Part shown: one piece after another, positions 40,626-50,350 of the stretch | How the letters are laid out: the number at the start of each line of letters is the position of its first letter | Position numbering within the stretch: position 1 is the first letter of the stretch | DNA from: Roseovarius sp. | GTDB lineage: Bacteria > Pseudomonadota > Alphaproteobacteria > Rhodobacterales > Rhodobacteraceae | Assembly: GCA_027493545.1 (NCBI GenBank) | Contig: JAOSKR010000004.1 | Coordinates: forward strand, 1-64,000 | Length of the DNA stretch: 64,000 nucleotides | Direction of reading: 5' to 3' | The notes under the pieces: generated by a model | What the model saw: the letters and a program-made list of their open reading frames with translations, nothing else | Told to the model about the DNA's origin: nothing | Database searches by the model: none | Made by a program: the position numbers and the translations under genes

Positions 40626-42316
40626 TCAGCCGCCGGTCGCCTTGGCCTCTCCGGCCGCGCGCATCTGGCTCAGCGTGGCGCGGGGGCTCAGTGCCTCGGG
40701 CGAGATCGCCAGATCGAGCACCGCACCGCTGGCAGAGGCGCGGGCGCGCTCAAAGGCGGCGGCGAAATCCTCGGTCCGCTCGACCCGCTCGGCGTGAAAC
40801 CCGTACGCGCGCGCCAGCGCCGCGAAGTCGGGATTGACGCTCATCGTGGTGCCCGAGACGCGACCGGGATAGCTGCGTTCCTGGTGCGCGCGGATGGTGC
40901 CGTAGATGCCGTTGTTGAGCACCGGGACCACCGGCTGCGCCCCCGCCTGCGCGGCGGTCGCGAGTTCGGACAAGGTCATCTGGAAATCGCCGTCACCGGC
41001 AAAGCACAGCACCAGCCGGCCGGGATGTTCGAGCCGGGCGGCGATGGCGGCGGGCAGCCCGTAGCCCATCGCCCCCGATTGCGGCGCAAGATGGCGCTGC
41101 CCGGGCGCGAATTTCAGGAACCGCCCGGGCCAGACGGCAAAGTTGCCGGCCCCGTTGGTCACGATCGCGTCCTCGGGCAGTACCGCACGCAGATGCGCCA
41201 TGACATGCCCCATGTCCACCGGCGAGGGCAGATCGGGCAGAACGAAGCCGGCCTCGTAGGCTTGCCGCGCCGCCCCGCGCCAGCCCTCGCGGCCATCGCC
41301 CGGGACCGCCCCCGCCGCCGCCAGCGCGATGGCAAAGGCGTTGGGCCCGGCATGGATGCCCAGCGCCGGGCGATAGACCTTGCCCAGTTCGCGGTCGGAG
41401 CCGTGGACATGGATCAGGGCCTGCGCCGGCTCGGGCACGCTCAGCAGCTCATATCCGCCGGTGACGTTCTCGCCGAAACGGGTCTCGATGGCGAGGATGG
41501 TGTCGGCGCCGGCAATGAGGTCGCGCACATGCGGCGCCATCGCCACCCCGGCCTCGCCGCAAAAGGACGGTGAATGGTTGTCGAACCGTTCCTGATAGCG
41601 AAAGGCCGCAACCACCGGGATGTCGGAGCCTTCGGCGAATCCCTGCAGCGCGACGCTGCCCTGCGCGCTCCAGCTACTGCCGCCGTAGAGGATGAGCGGA
41701 CGGCGCGCGTCCGCCAGCATCCCGCGCGCCCGCGCCACCGCCGCCGGATCCGGGTGCGGCTCGGCGATCGCGGCCGCCCCGGTTACGGGCAGCGCATCGG
41801 TGGCGGCGGTCAGCATGTCCTCGGGCAGTGCCAGCACCACCGGGCCGGGCCGCCCCGTGACGGCGGTGTTCCGGGCACGGGCGACCAGTTCGGGGACGCG
41901 CGCCGCCTCGTCGATCTCGGCCACCCATTTCGCCATCGTGCCGAACACCGCGCGGTAGTCGAGTTCCTGAAACGCCTCGCGCCCCTTCATGCCGGTGCCC
42001 ACCGGCCCACGAAAAGGATCATCGGCACGCTGTCCTGCATTGCCGTGTGCACGCCGATCGCGGCATTGGTGGCGCCGGGGCCGCGGGTGACCATGCAAAG
42101 CCCCGGCTGCCCGGTCAGCTTGCCATGCGCGGCGGCCATGAAGGCGGCGCCGCCCTCGTGCCGGCAGAGCACGAAATCGAGCCGCCCCCTGGTGTCGTGC
42201 AGCGCGTCGAGCACCGCCAGATAGCTTTCGCCCGGCACCCCGAAACACCGCCGCGCACCCAACGCCATCAGGCAATCGACCAGGAGCTGCCCGCCGGTTC
42301 GTGTCATCTTCGCCAT
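40626..42316 (-). CDS. ThDP-dependent enzyme, acetolactate synthase-like (one frameshift)
   Basis: Thiamin-diphosphate enzyme of about 563 residues. The catalytic Glu54 is in LCRHEGGAAFMAAA. The central domain contains PLILYGGSSW, and the ThDP/Mg motif is FAGDGDFQMTLSELATAAQA ending in LNNGIYGTIR. One base near 41999 is needed to join MILFVG to VGTGMKGREAFQELDY. The architecture matches IlvB, oxalyl-CoA decarboxylase-like and benzoylformate decarboxylase-like enzymes. No IlvN regulatory subunit follows, so a catabolic role is more likely than branched-chain synthesis. The TAXI-TRAP operon begins 126 bp downstream. Confidence 0.83.
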
Positions 42317-42440
42317 TCCCTGCCTGCTCGTTGCGATCCTTGCCGCCGGGCGGCATCAAGGCACGACTTGGCAGAACCCGCAACCCCCCGGCGGGCCGAA
42401 CAGGCCGCGGTTGGCGGTGACGCTGGTCAGACGGGACGGA

Positions 42441-42728
42441 TCAGAGCCGCACCCGGCGCCGCGCCACCGGCAGGGCATTCAGCAGATCGGCATTGGCGCA
42501 ATGGGCGGGCGCGCGCTCGGCCCCGGCACCGTTGACCGCCAGCCACGCCTCGCAGGCCTCGGCATGCAGGCACTTCCGGCAGCGGGTGACCATGGCGGTA
42601 TAATCGGCGGCGGAAATCTCGCCCTGCTGCATCGCATCCGTCAGATTCACTCCAATCGCCCGCGCCACCGAGCGGGTGAGCCAGAAGGCGCGGTTCGGAT
42701 CGCCCAGGCGCGCCAGTATCGCAGTCAT
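42441..42728 (-). CDS. DUF6455-type four-Cys protein (paralogue A)
   Basis: A 95-residue protein with a conserved cysteine pattern: RCRKC (C-x2-C), then HAEAC, then a Cys in AHCANADLLN. The order and spacing resemble the neighbouring paralogue at 42846. The arrangement suggests a small metal or Fe-S site, but no function is known to me. It starts with LARLGDPNRAFWLTRSVAR and is helical. ATG 42728 is used. It is downstream of its paralogue, on the same strand, with a 117-bp gap. Confidence 0.75.
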   Translation of the reverse strand: MTAILARLGDPNRAFWLTRSVARAIGVNLTDAMQQGEISAADYTAMVTRCRKCLHAEACEAWLAVNGAGAERAPAHCANADLLNALPVARRRVRL

Positions 42729-42845
42729 CGTGATCGCTCCTCCTCAGGGCGCGGCACCATCCCCCCGCGCGCCGTCGCGGCAGCGCCTCGCCGCCGCCGG
42801 CGTGGCCGGCTGTCGCGGCATTTTCCGGCCTGACAGTCCTGATCT

Positions 42846-43112
42846 CTATACGCGCGTGCCGCGCTTGAGCATGTCGAACAGCGTCAGGTTGCGGCATGTG
42901 CCCGGCGCCCCGGCAGCGATGCCCTGCTGAGCGGCCAGCCAGTGGTCGCAGCCATCGGGGTCGGCGCAGCCGGTGCAGCGCAGCACCGCATCGTCCAGCG
43001 CCTCGATATCAAGCTGGCCCTCCATGATCTTTACGTCCAGATCAAGGCCCAGCGCGGTCGCCATCCGCTCCATCAGCTCGGCGTGGCGCTGTTGTATCCG
43101 GGTGATCGGCAT
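42846..43112 (-). CDS. DUF6455-type four-Cys protein (paralogue B)
   Basis: An 88-residue protein, paralogous to the gene at 42441. It has RCTGC (C-x2-C), then DPDGC-DHWL and a final Cys in GTCRNLTLFDML. The helical N-terminus is RHAELMERMATALGLDLDVK. ATG 43112 (MPITRIQQRHAE) is chosen over an upstream ATG at 43205 because the extra 31 residues are Arg-rich and lack family similarity. Function unknown; I place both genes in the DUF6455 family with moderate confidence. Confidence 0.75.
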   Translation of the reverse strand: MPITRIQQRHAELMERMATALGLDLDVKIMEGQLDIEALDDAVLRCTGCADPDGCDHWLAAQQGIAAGAPGTCRNLTLFDMLKRGTRV

Positions 43113-43294
43113 GTTCAGGTCTCTTCGGTTTTCTCCCTGCCGCGCTCGAACGCGGTCCCGAAAGGCTACGCCCGGGCGGCGGCGCGCGTCCTTGACCTGA
43201 ATCAAGCGCGGTCCCGCCGCCCGCCGGCCGGGTTGCCGGTTTGTCTTTGCAGTCAGTACATTGAACCTGAACGCACGGCGGGGCGGTGCCGGTC

Positions 43295-43996
43295 TCAGAG
43301 ACCGGCGGCAACGCGGCGAACGGTCTCGATGCGCCTGGTGTTGGGTGGGTGAGTGCCCAGGAACCTGTCGCCCGGATCGGCGATGCGGGTAAAATAGGCA
43401 GCGCCCCGCACCGGGTCGAAACCGGCCCGGTGCGCGATCACCGTGCCGATGGCGTCGGCTTCGAGCTCGTAATCCTTGGAATAGCTGCGCGCGCCGACGC
43501 TGGCACCGAGGTCCACCGCCGCGTCCACCGCCGACGATCCCGCGCCCGAAAGCGATGCCAGCCCGCCCAGCAGAATCGCTCCGGTCATCGCGTTCTGCTG
43601 CTGGCGCGGGATGTGGCCGGCGACGTGATGCGCGGCCTCGTGACTCATCACGAAGGCCAGCTGGTCGGCGTTTTCGACATCGGCGAGAATCGACAACGTG
43701 AACGCCAGCACCGGGCGGCCGTCCTTATCAAGCGACTGATAGGCATTGGGCGGCAGCCCCGGCCGGTCGTCGATGACGATGCGGAAATCGCAGTTCGGGC
43801 TGCGGGCGCGCTCGCGGCAGATGCGTTCGGCTACCGGCTCGATGCGCGCGGCAACGGTGCGAAAACGCTCGATATCGGCCGCGCCGGCCTGCGGGACCGG
43901 ACGCGCGGCCGCCGCCGGCGCCCCCGCCGGCCCGGTCGCGATCGTGCAGCCCTGCAGGGCCAGGGCCAGGGCCGTCAACAACGCAAGCAAGCGCAT
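43295..43996 (-). CDS. M48-family metallopeptidase lipoprotein
   Basis: Zinc protease of 233 residues anchored in the membrane as a lipoprotein. The lipobox LQGC puts the acylated Cys at residue 17. The HExxH motif is SHEAAHH (His119, Glu120, His123), and the third ligand is Glu179 in YELEADAIG. This matches the periplasmic LoiP/BepA-like M48B/C group that degrades misfolded outer-membrane proteins. The C-terminal GTHPPNTRRIETV segment is also typical. It stands alone between DUF6455 genes and a convergent small gene on the plus strand. Confidence 0.92.
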   Translation of the reverse strand: MRLLALLTALALALQGCTIATGPAGAPAAAARPVPQAGAADIERFRTVAARIEPVAERICRERARSPNCDFRIVIDDRPGLPPNAYQSLDKDGRPVLAFTLSILADVENADQLAFVMSHEAAHHVAGHIPRQQQNAMTGAILLGGLASLSGAGSSAVDAAVDLGASVGARSYSKDYELEADAIGTVIAHRAGFDPVRGAAYFTRIADPGDRFLGTHPPNTRRIETVRRVAAGL

Positions 43997-44107
43997 CCGC
44001 GATCTCCGTGAACCACTTCGATCAACGTTCTATCAGGCTGGCGCGCGGCCGCCAGTCCCGATAAGGAAATGACGCCTGCGCTTGCAAAGACCCGCCAAGG
44101 AGAAAGG

Positions 44108-44365
44108 GTGACGCCCATGTTTTCGATCGAGCACGAATTCGACTGCACCGTGATCACGCTGGTCGACGAGGGTCCGGCACCGTTGGGCGAGGACGTCATC
44201 GTCAACGCATTTGCCGAATGCGTCACGGTCGAGCAATACGACCCCCGCACCGAAAGCGTGGCACGGATCACCCTCTCGCCGGCGCAGCTGCGCGATCTCG
44301 GCGCCGCGCTCGACCTGCCCGAAGGGGTCTATTCGCTGGGCGGAAAGACGCTCAATCCAAGGTAA
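44108..44365 (+). CDS. Small conserved-looking protein of unknown function
   Basis: An 85-residue acidic protein that I do not recognise. It reads VTPMFSIEHEFDCTVITLVD and ends LPEGVYSLGGKTLNPR. GTG 44108 is chosen because AAGGAG (44097-44102) lies 5 bases upstream; an in-frame ATG (44117) is only 9 bases on. Codon usage fits the neighbourhood and the stop overlaps the convergent YggU-type gene by 14 bp. Mixed alpha/beta with no signal or membrane segment. Confidence 0.6.
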   Translation: MTPMFSIEHEFDCTVITLVDEGPAPLGEDVIVNAFAECVTVEQYDPRTESVARITLSPAQLRDLGAALDLPEGVYSLGGKTLNPR

Positions 44366-44606
44366 AGAGCTTGTCGCGGGCGGTCTCGCCCCGGCTGAGG
44401 CGCAGCCGCGATTTCGGCACTCCCAGCGCCTTTGCCAGCAGTTTTTGCACGGCGGCGTTGGCCTTGCCGCCCTCGGGCGCGACGGTCACGCTGACGCGGA
44501 TCGCGCCGTCGCGCAGCACGATGGCGTTCCTTGCGGCCTTGGGCGTGACGCGCACCGCAATGACGGCGCCCGCAGTGGCCAGATGGCTGAGATCGGGCAG
44601 GCTCAT
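44352..44606 (-). CDS. YggU/DUF167-family protein
   Basis: A small 84-residue protein of the DUF167 family. Landmarks are VIAVRVTPKAARNAIVL, SVTVAPEGGKANAAVQKLLA, and LGVPKSRLRLSRGETARDK. Function is unknown across bacteria, though it often sits near yggT or proC. ATG 44606 (MSLPDLSHLAT) is preferred over longer frames. It converges on the preceding small gene with a 14-bp overlap. Confidence 0.9.
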   Translation of the reverse strand: MSLPDLSHLATAGAVIAVRVTPKAARNAIVLRDGAIRVSVTVAPEGGKANAAVQKLLAKALGVPKSRLRLSRGETARDKLFTLD

Positions 44607-44723
44607 GCAAGACTGCCTAGCGCCTTGTGCGGACAAGCGAAAGATGCAGGCTTGACCCGCGCGCCGCGGCATCCGACATCTGGGCGCGATCCGACACGAC
44701 ACCCGAAAGACAGGATACAGACC

Positions 44724-45302
44724 ATGCCCGCACCGAATCCGGCCGCGCTTGAATTTCTGCTGAGCCGGCGCTCACGCCCGGCCAGGACGCTGACCCCGCC
44801 GGTGCCAGACCGTGACGCGCTGCGCCCGCTGTTGACGGCCGCCGCCCGCAGTCCCGATCACGGCAAGCTCGAACCCTGGCGCTTCATCGTGCTGGAACGC
44901 GCGGCGCTTGAGCGGCTGGCCGGGCTGGTCGAGCGGCTGGGGCCGGGGCTGGGCCGCGATGCCGACGAGATCGCCAAGGCCCGGTCGCAATATGCCGAGG
45001 GTAACCTCGCGGTGGCGGTGATCGAGGTACAAAAACCCTCGGCCACGGTGCCGGCAATCGAGCAGAGCTATTCGGCCGGGGCGGTGTGCCTGGCACTGCT
45101 CAACGCCTCGCTTGCCGCCGGCTGGGGCGCGAACTGGCTGAGCGGCTGGCCGGTGCATGAACGCGCCTTCGTGACCGAGGCGCTGGGCCTTGCCGCGCAT
45201 GAGCGTGTTGCCGGGATGATCCATATCGGCACCGATACCGTGGCCCCGCCGGAACGTCCCCGCCCCGATATCGACGCCATCACCGAATGGGCGGGCGAAT
45301 GA
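44724..45302 (+). CDS. Nitroreductase-family protein, YdjA type
   Basis: FMN-dependent oxidoreductase of 192 residues. The N-terminal FMN-contact stretch is FLLSRRSRPARTLTPP and the PNHGKLEPWRF-like loop reads SPDHGKLEPWRFIVLE. NASLAAGWGANWLSGWP and GMIHIGTD complete the fold. YdjA-type enzymes reduce nitroaromatics or related compounds; the natural substrate is unknown. Its TGA overlaps the next gene's ATG (ATGA), indicating translational coupling with the EI24 protein. Confidence 0.9.
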   Translation: MPAPNPAALEFLLSRRSRPARTLTPPVPDRDALRPLLTAAARSPDHGKLEPWRFIVLERAALERLAGLVERLGPGLGRDADEIAKARSQYAEGNLAVAVIEVQKPSATVPAIEQSYSAGAVCLALLNASLAAGWGANWLSGWPVHERAFVTEALGLAAHERVAGMIHIGTDTVAPPERPRPDIDAITEWAGE

Positions 45303-46000
45303 TCTTCGCCAGTTTCTTCCTGGCCGTGGGCCAGATCGGCGACCGGCGCTTTCGCAAGGTGCTGCTTATCGGCATCGGACTGACGCTGGCGCTGCTGGTG
45401 GCGGCCTATGCCGGGCTTCTGATTGCGGTCGAGGCGCTCACCGGTGAAAGCATCACCCTGCCCCTTATCGGCGAAGTCACCTGGCTGGGCGACCTGCTGG
45501 GCCTGGGCTCGCTGCTCTTCATGATCGTGCTCTCGGCGGTGCTGATGGTGCCGGTCGCATCGGCCATCACCTCGATGTTCCTCGACGAGGTGGCGCAGGC
45601 GGTCGAGGACCGCCATTACCGCCACCTGCCACCGGCGCGCCGGACGCCGATGGGCGAGGCGGTGCGCGACACCGTGAATTTCCTCGGCATCATCATCGCC
45701 GCCAATATCGTGGCGATCTTTCTTTACGTCGCCTTTGCCCCGCTGGCGCCATTCATCTTTTACGGGATGAACGGGTATCTGCTGGGCATGGAATATTACA
45801 CCCTGGTCGCGATCCGCAGGATCGGCCGGGCAGAGGCGCGCAAGGCCCGGCGCAGGCACCTGCTCACGATCTGGGCCGCGGGCATCCTGATGGCGTTGCC
45901 GCTGACGCTGCCGCTGGTGAACCTGGTGATCCCGATCCTCGGCGCGGCGACCTTCACCCATGTCTATCACCGGCTCGAGGCGCAGGGCCGGCCCGGCTGA
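45299..46000 (+). CDS. EI24/CysZ-like membrane protein
   Basis: Inner-membrane protein of 233 residues with about four to five hydrophobic stretches (about 20-45, 65-95, 125-150, 195-220). FLDEVAQAVEDRHYRHLPPA and FIFYGMNGYLLGMEYYTLVA are typical of the EI24 family, which includes the sulfate permease CysZ. No cys genes are nearby, so sulfate transport is only one option. The ATG 45299 overlaps the nitroreductase stop. Confidence 0.85.
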   Translation: MIFASFFLAVGQIGDRRFRKVLLIGIGLTLALLVAAYAGLLIAVEALTGESITLPLIGEVTWLGDLLGLGSLLFMIVLSAVLMVPVASAITSMFLDEVAQAVEDRHYRHLPPARRTPMGEAVRDTVNFLGIIIAANIVAIFLYVAFAPLAPFIFYGMNGYLLGMEYYTLVAIRRIGRAEARKARRRHLLTIWAAGILMALPLTLPLVNLVIPILGAATFTHVYHRLEAQGRPG

Positions 46001-46082
46001 GAACGGCGCGCGCTGAGACAATTCCGATCTGACGGCCCTTTTCATCCACAGGCTCCGGGTTCGGGATTTCACATCCACCGCT

Positions 46083-46706
46083 TCAGCCCGGGGAGGTCAC
46101 CCAAAGGATCGTTGCATCCTCATCGCTGACCGAGATCACGTTGTGCCCCATCGCGGCGTCGTAATAGACGCTGTCGCCGCGGCGCATCTCGATGGGTTTG
46201 TAGAACTCGGTATAGAGCCGGATCACGCCGGTCAGCACGTAAAGGAACTCCTCGCCGTCATGACGCACCCAGTTGTCGAACTCCTCGACCGTGCGGGCGC
46301 GGATGCGGGCGCGGTAGGGCAGCATCCGCTTGCGGCTCAGCGCCTCGCCCAGGAGTTCGTGCTCGTAGGTTGCGGTGGCATGGCGCGCGCCCTCGCCGGC
46401 CTTGGTCACCGCCATGCGGCCGCTGATCTGATCGCGTTGAGGCGGGGTGAAGAGCTGCGGCACCGATATCTGCAAGCCCACCGCCAGCTTTTTCAACGCG
46501 TCGTAGGTGGGCGACATCTGGCCGTTCTCGATCTTCGACAGCGTCGAGCGCGCCAGCCCGGCCCGACGCGCGGCCTGTTCCAGCGTCCAGCCACGCGCCT
46601 TGCGCAATCCGCGCACCCGTTCGCCGAGGTTGAGCGGTTCGGGCTCCTGCCCGGCACCGTCCGGCCGCGCGATGCGGATGAGGTTTCCCGGCAGCGTCTC
46701 GTTCAT
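46083..46706 (-). CDS. XRE-cupin transcriptional regulator
   Basis: Regulator of about 207 residues: an XRE helix-turn-helix (LGERVRGLRKARGWTLEQAA, then RAGLARSTLSKIENGQMSPT) followed by a C-terminal cupin sensor barrel (FDNWVRHDGEEFLYVLTGVI, then MGHNVISVSDED). ATG 46706 (MNETLPGNLIR) is chosen over an upstream ATG. It diverges from the acyl-CoA synthetase gene with a 65-bp spacer, so it may control that operon. Such regulators usually sense small metabolites through the cupin. Confidence 0.88.
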   Translation of the reverse strand: MNETLPGNLIRIARPDGAGQEPEPLNLGERVRGLRKARGWTLEQAARRAGLARSTLSKIENGQMSPTYDALKKLAVGLQISVPQLFTPPQRDQISGRMAVTKAGEGARHATATYEHELLGEALSRKRMLPYRARIRARTVEEFDNWVRHDGEEFLYVLTGVIRLYTEFYKPIEMRRGDSVYYDAAMGHNVISVSDEDATILWVTSPG

Positions 46707-46771
46707 GGCCGACGCTATAGGCAAGTGGTCCGCCCCTTGCAACACGGCGCGGGGATGCCTAATCGGGGGGC

Positions 46772-48297
46772 ATGCTGTCCGAGACCCGCCCCGAACGCCT
46801 TGCGCCCTGCCCCGCGCCCTTCAATCTCGCGGCACATGTGCTGGGTCGCGCCGACGCCGACCCCGACAAGATCGCGCTGGCGGTGCTGGGGCTCGTCCGC
46901 ACCGAGCGCTGGAGCTATGGCCGCCTCAAGGCTGCGGTGCTTGGCACGGCGACGGGGCTGAGGCAGGCGGGACTGGCCCCCGGCGAGCGGGTGCTGATGC
47001 GGCTCGGCAACACGGTCGAGTTTCCCATCGCCTATCTCGGCGCCATCGCCGCGGGGCTGGTGCCGGTGCCGACCTCGGCGGCGCTGACCGCGCCCGAGGT
47101 CGCCGGCATCATCGCCACCGTCGCGCCGCGCGCGATCCTGCGCGACCCTGCCGTCGCCTGCCCGCCGACCGGCATTCCGGTGCTGGACCCCGACGCGCTT
47201 CGGGCGATGCACAGCCTGCCGCCCGCGGATTTCGCAATGGGCGACCCCGACCGGCCGGGCTACATCATCTATACCTCGGGCACGTCCGGCACACCGCGCG
47301 CGGTGGTCCATGCCCATCGCGCGATCTGGGCGCGACAGATGATGATGGCGGGCTGGTACGGGCTGGGCGAGGACGACCGGCTGCTGCATGCCGGCGCCTT
47401 CAACTGGACCTACACGCTGGGCACCGGGCTGATGGACCCGTGGACCATGGGCGCCACCGCGCTCATTCCCGAAGCGGGGCTGGAACCGGCACACCTGCCG
47501 CTGCTTCTCAAACGTCACGACGCCACCATCTTTGCCGCCGCGCCAGGGGTTTACCGCAAGCTCCTCAAGCCCGGCGAGCGGTTCGACCTGCCCCGGCTGC
47601 GTCACGGGCTGTCGGCCGGCGAAAAGCTTTCCGACAGCATCCGCGCGGCGTGGGAGGCGGCCACCGGCACGCCGGTCTACGAGGCCTACGGCATGTCGGA
47701 ATGCTCGACCTTCATCTCGGCCGCGCCTCGCCGGCCGGCGCCGGCGGGCAGCCTGGGCTTTCCCCAGCCGGGACGCCGGGTGGCGATCCTCGGCCCCAAG
47801 GGTCCGGTCCCCCGCGGCGAGGAGGGTACCATCGCCGTGCACCGCTCGGACCCGGGTCTGATGCTGGAATACCTGAGCGCACCCGAGGCCACCGCCGGAC
47901 GCTTTCGCGGCGAGTGGTTTCTCACCGGCGACCAGGGCGCAATGGGCGAAGACGGCGCCATCACCTATCTCGGGCGCGCCGACGACATGATGAACGCCGG
48001 CGGCTACCGGGTCTCGCCGATGGAGGTCGAGGCGGTGCTCAACACCCATCCCGGCATCACCCAGGCGGCGGTTACGGATGTCGAGGTCAAGCAGGATGCG
48101 CGCCTGATCATGGCCTTCTATACCGGCCCCGCCCCCTGCCCGAGGACGAACTGGCCGCGTTCGCGGCCGAGCGGCTGGCGGGCTACAAGTGCCCGCGCGG
48201 CTTTTTCCACCTCGACGCGCTGCCCACTGGCGCCAACGGCAAACTCCTGCGCCGCGAATTGCGGCCGATCTACAAGGCGCGCCATGGTCAGTCTTGA
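46772..48297 (+). CDS. AMP-dependent acyl-CoA synthetase (one frameshift)
   Basis: ANL-superfamily ligase of about 509 residues that activates a carboxylic acid to its CoA thioester. The AMP-binding P-loop reads IIYTSGTSGTPRAVVHAH. The hinge region is TGDQGAMGEDGAITYLGRAD, and the C-terminal lysine motif is GKLLRREL. A base must be restored near 48132 to read PEDELAAFAAERLAGYKCPR; without it the frame continues into the next gene. Substrate unknown; benzoate, acetate or short acids are all possible. It overlaps frnE by 14 bp and diverges from an XRE-cupin regulator. Confidence 0.87.
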
Positions 48298-48940
48298 CAT
48301 CGTCTCCGATCCCGTCTGCCCGTGGTGCTATATCGGCAAGACGCTGCTCGACCGGGCGTTGGCGGAACGCCCGCGCCACCCCTTCACCATCCGCTGGCAG
48401 CCGTTTCAGCTCAACCCCGACATGCCCGCGGACGGCATGGACCGCCATACCTACCTGGAAACCAAGTTCGGCGGCCGCGAGGCTGCGGCGCGCGCCTACG
48501 CGCCGGTGCTGGAACGCGCCGAAGAGGCCAGGCTCACGCTCGACTTCGCCGCCATCCAGCGCACGCCCAACACGCTCGACGCACACCGCCTGATCCACTG
48601 GGCCGGCATCGAGGACCGGCAGATGCCGGTGGCGATGGCACTCTTTCGGGCCTATTTCCGGGAGGGGCGCGACATTGGGGATAAAGAGGTTCTGGCGGAC
48701 ATCGCCGACAGTGCCGGCATGGATGCGGCGGTGGTCAGGAAATTGCTCGAATCCGATGTCGACAGCGAAGCTATCCACAAGAAAGACCGTCAGTTTCGTG
48801 AAATGGGAATTTCTGGCGTGCCCACCTTCATTATCGCGGGGCAGCACGCGGTGCCCGGCTGCCAGCCGCCCGAGCTGTGGATAAAGGTCATCGACGAGAT
48901 CGCCGAGCGGGCGGCGCGGGACGGCGCGGCGGGGGCATGA
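48284..48940 (+). CDS. DsbA-family oxidoreductase, FrnE type
   Basis: Thioredoxin-fold protein of 218 residues with the active site CPWC (Cys12 and Cys15) in SDPVCPWCYIGKTLLDRAL. The helical insert carries NTLDAHRLIHWAG, and the C-terminal cis-Pro loop is GISGVPTFIIAGQHAVPGCQ. No signal peptide, so it acts in the cytoplasm, as FrnE and 2-hydroxychromene isomerase relatives do. It overlaps the acyl-CoA synthetase end, so the two are cotranscribed. Confidence 0.9.
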   Translation: MVSLDIVSDPVCPWCYIGKTLLDRALAERPRHPFTIRWQPFQLNPDMPADGMDRHTYLETKFGGREAAARAYAPVLERAEEARLTLDFAAIQRTPNTLDAHRLIHWAGIEDRQMPVAMALFRAYFREGRDIGDKEVLADIADSAGMDAAVVRKLLESDVDSEAIHKKDRQFREMGISGVPTFIIAGQHAVPGCQPPELWIKVIDEIAERAARDGAAGA

Positions 48941-48980
48941 TCCCTGGCCGTCTTCATGGCCGCGCCCGGGAGCGCCGGCC

Positions 48981-50240
48981 ATGACCCCGCCTCGCGCCGG
49001 CCACGCAACCGGCCACGCATCCGGCCCCGGCACCGTCGAGTTCGTGGTGATGATGGCGATGATGTTCGCCACCATCGCCTTTTCCATCGACGCGATGCTG
49101 CCGGCGTTGCACACCATCGGTTCCGAGCTGGCGCCGCAGTACCGCAACGAGGCGCAACTCATCGTCACCGCCTTCGTCTTCGGGATGGGGCTGGGCACCT
49201 TTGTCACCGGCCCGCTTTCGGACACCTTCGGGCGCAAGCCGGTGGTGGTGGCGGGTGCGGGGCTCTACATCGCCGCCGCCGCGCTGGCCTGGGCGTCGCC
49301 CTCCCTCGAACTGATCCCGGTGGCGCGGCTCCTGCAGGGCATCGGCGCCGCCGGGCCGCGTATCGTCACGCTGGCGATCATCCGCGATCTCTATTCGGGG
49401 CGCGAAATGGCGCGGCTGATGTCGTTCGTGATGATCGTCTTCACGCTGGTGCCGGCGATTGCCCCGCTGATGGGCGCGGCGATCATGGCGGTGGGCGGCT
49501 GGCGCAGCATCTTCGTCTCGTTCGTGATCTTCTCGGCGCTCTCGACACTCTGGGTGATGGTGCGCCTGCCCGAGCCGCTGCCGCGCGCGGCGCGCCGCCC
49601 GTTCCGGCCCGCGGCGCTGCGATCGGCGGTGGTGGAGGTCTTGTCACATGCGTCGGTGCGCATCTCGATCCTGGTGCAGGCGCTCTGTTACGGGATGCTC
49701 TTTTCCATGCTCTCCTCGGTGCAGCAGGTCTACGATGTCAGTTTCGGCCGGGGCGACAGCTTTCCGCTCTGGTTCGGCGCCTGCGCGATCATCGCCGGTA
49801 CGTCGAGCTTTCTCAACGCGGCGCTGGTGATGCGGCTGGGGATGCGGTTTCTGGTGACGACGATGCTGGCCACGCAGATCGTCCTGTCGGGCGGCATGAT
49901 CGCGATCCTGCTGTCGGGGCTCAGGGGTGATGCGCTGTTTTACGTCTTCTTCCTGTGGCAGGTCGGCATCTTCTACCAGGCCGGCCTGACCATCGGCAAT
50001 CTCAACGCCATCGCGATGGAGCCCCTGGGCCACGTCGCCGGCATGGCCGCCAGTGTCATCGGCGCCGTCTCGACAGTGCTGTCGGTACTGCTGGCGGTGC
50101 CGGTGGGGCTCGCGTTCGACGGCACGCCCTTGCCGCTGGCCATCGGCATCCTGGCGATGGCGGTGATTGCCTTTGCGCTGATGCTGGCGCTGCGGCGGAT
50201 GGAGCACCCGGCGCCCAGGAGCACCGCAGGGCGCGGCTGA
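48981..50240 (+). CDS. Bcr/CflA-type drug-resistance MFS exporter
   Basis: Inner-membrane drug/H+ antiporter of 419 residues with twelve hydrophobic segments, intact. The first helix region holds TIAFSIDAMLPALHTIGSEL. Motif A is GPLSDTFGRKPVVVAGAGLY, and the antiporter motif C is seen in ARLLQGIGAAGPRIVTLAII. Substrates are usually bicyclomycin, sulfonamides or chloramphenicol-like drugs, but are not predictable. ATG 48981 is used; it starts 40 bp after frnE. Confidence 0.9.
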   Translation: MTPPRAGHATGHASGPGTVEFVVMMAMMFATIAFSIDAMLPALHTIGSELAPQYRNEAQLIVTAFVFGMGLGTFVTGPLSDTFGRKPVVVAGAGLYIAAAALAWASPSLELIPVARLLQGIGAAGPRIVTLAIIRDLYSGREMARLMSFVMIVFTLVPAIAPLMGAAIMAVGGWRSIFVSFVIFSALSTLWVMVRLPEPLPRAARRPFRPAALRSAVVEVLSHASVRISILVQALCYGMLFSMLSSVQQVYDVSFGRGDSFPLWFGACAIIAGTSSFLNAALVMRLGMRFLVTTMLATQIVLSGGMIAILLSGLRGDALFYVFFLWQVGIFYQAGLTIGNLNAIAMEPLGHVAGMAASVIGAVSTVLSVLLAVPVGLAFDGTPLPLAIGILAMAVIAFALMLALRRMEHPAPRSTAGRG

Positions 50241-50350
50241 CGCCCGCCATGCGGCTTTTCGCATGCAACAGTATACAGCACTTTCCAACGCCCGCGTTTT
50301 CGGATACGGCGTGCGCCAAGACCAGTCTTTGAAAACGAGAGGCCACGTTC

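Noticed and set aside
40626-42316. ThDP enzyme as biosynthetic IlvB
   Set aside because: No ilvN or ilvC gene follows and the neighbours are unrelated, so only a general acetolactate-synthase-like call is justified.
46772-48940. A single 722-residue acyl-CoA synthetase-DsbA fusion frame
   Set aside because: The frame is continuous only because one base is missing near 48132. Past that point the synthetase C-terminus continues in another frame (PEDELAAFAAERLAGYKC) to its own stop at 48297, and frnE has its own ATG at 48284.
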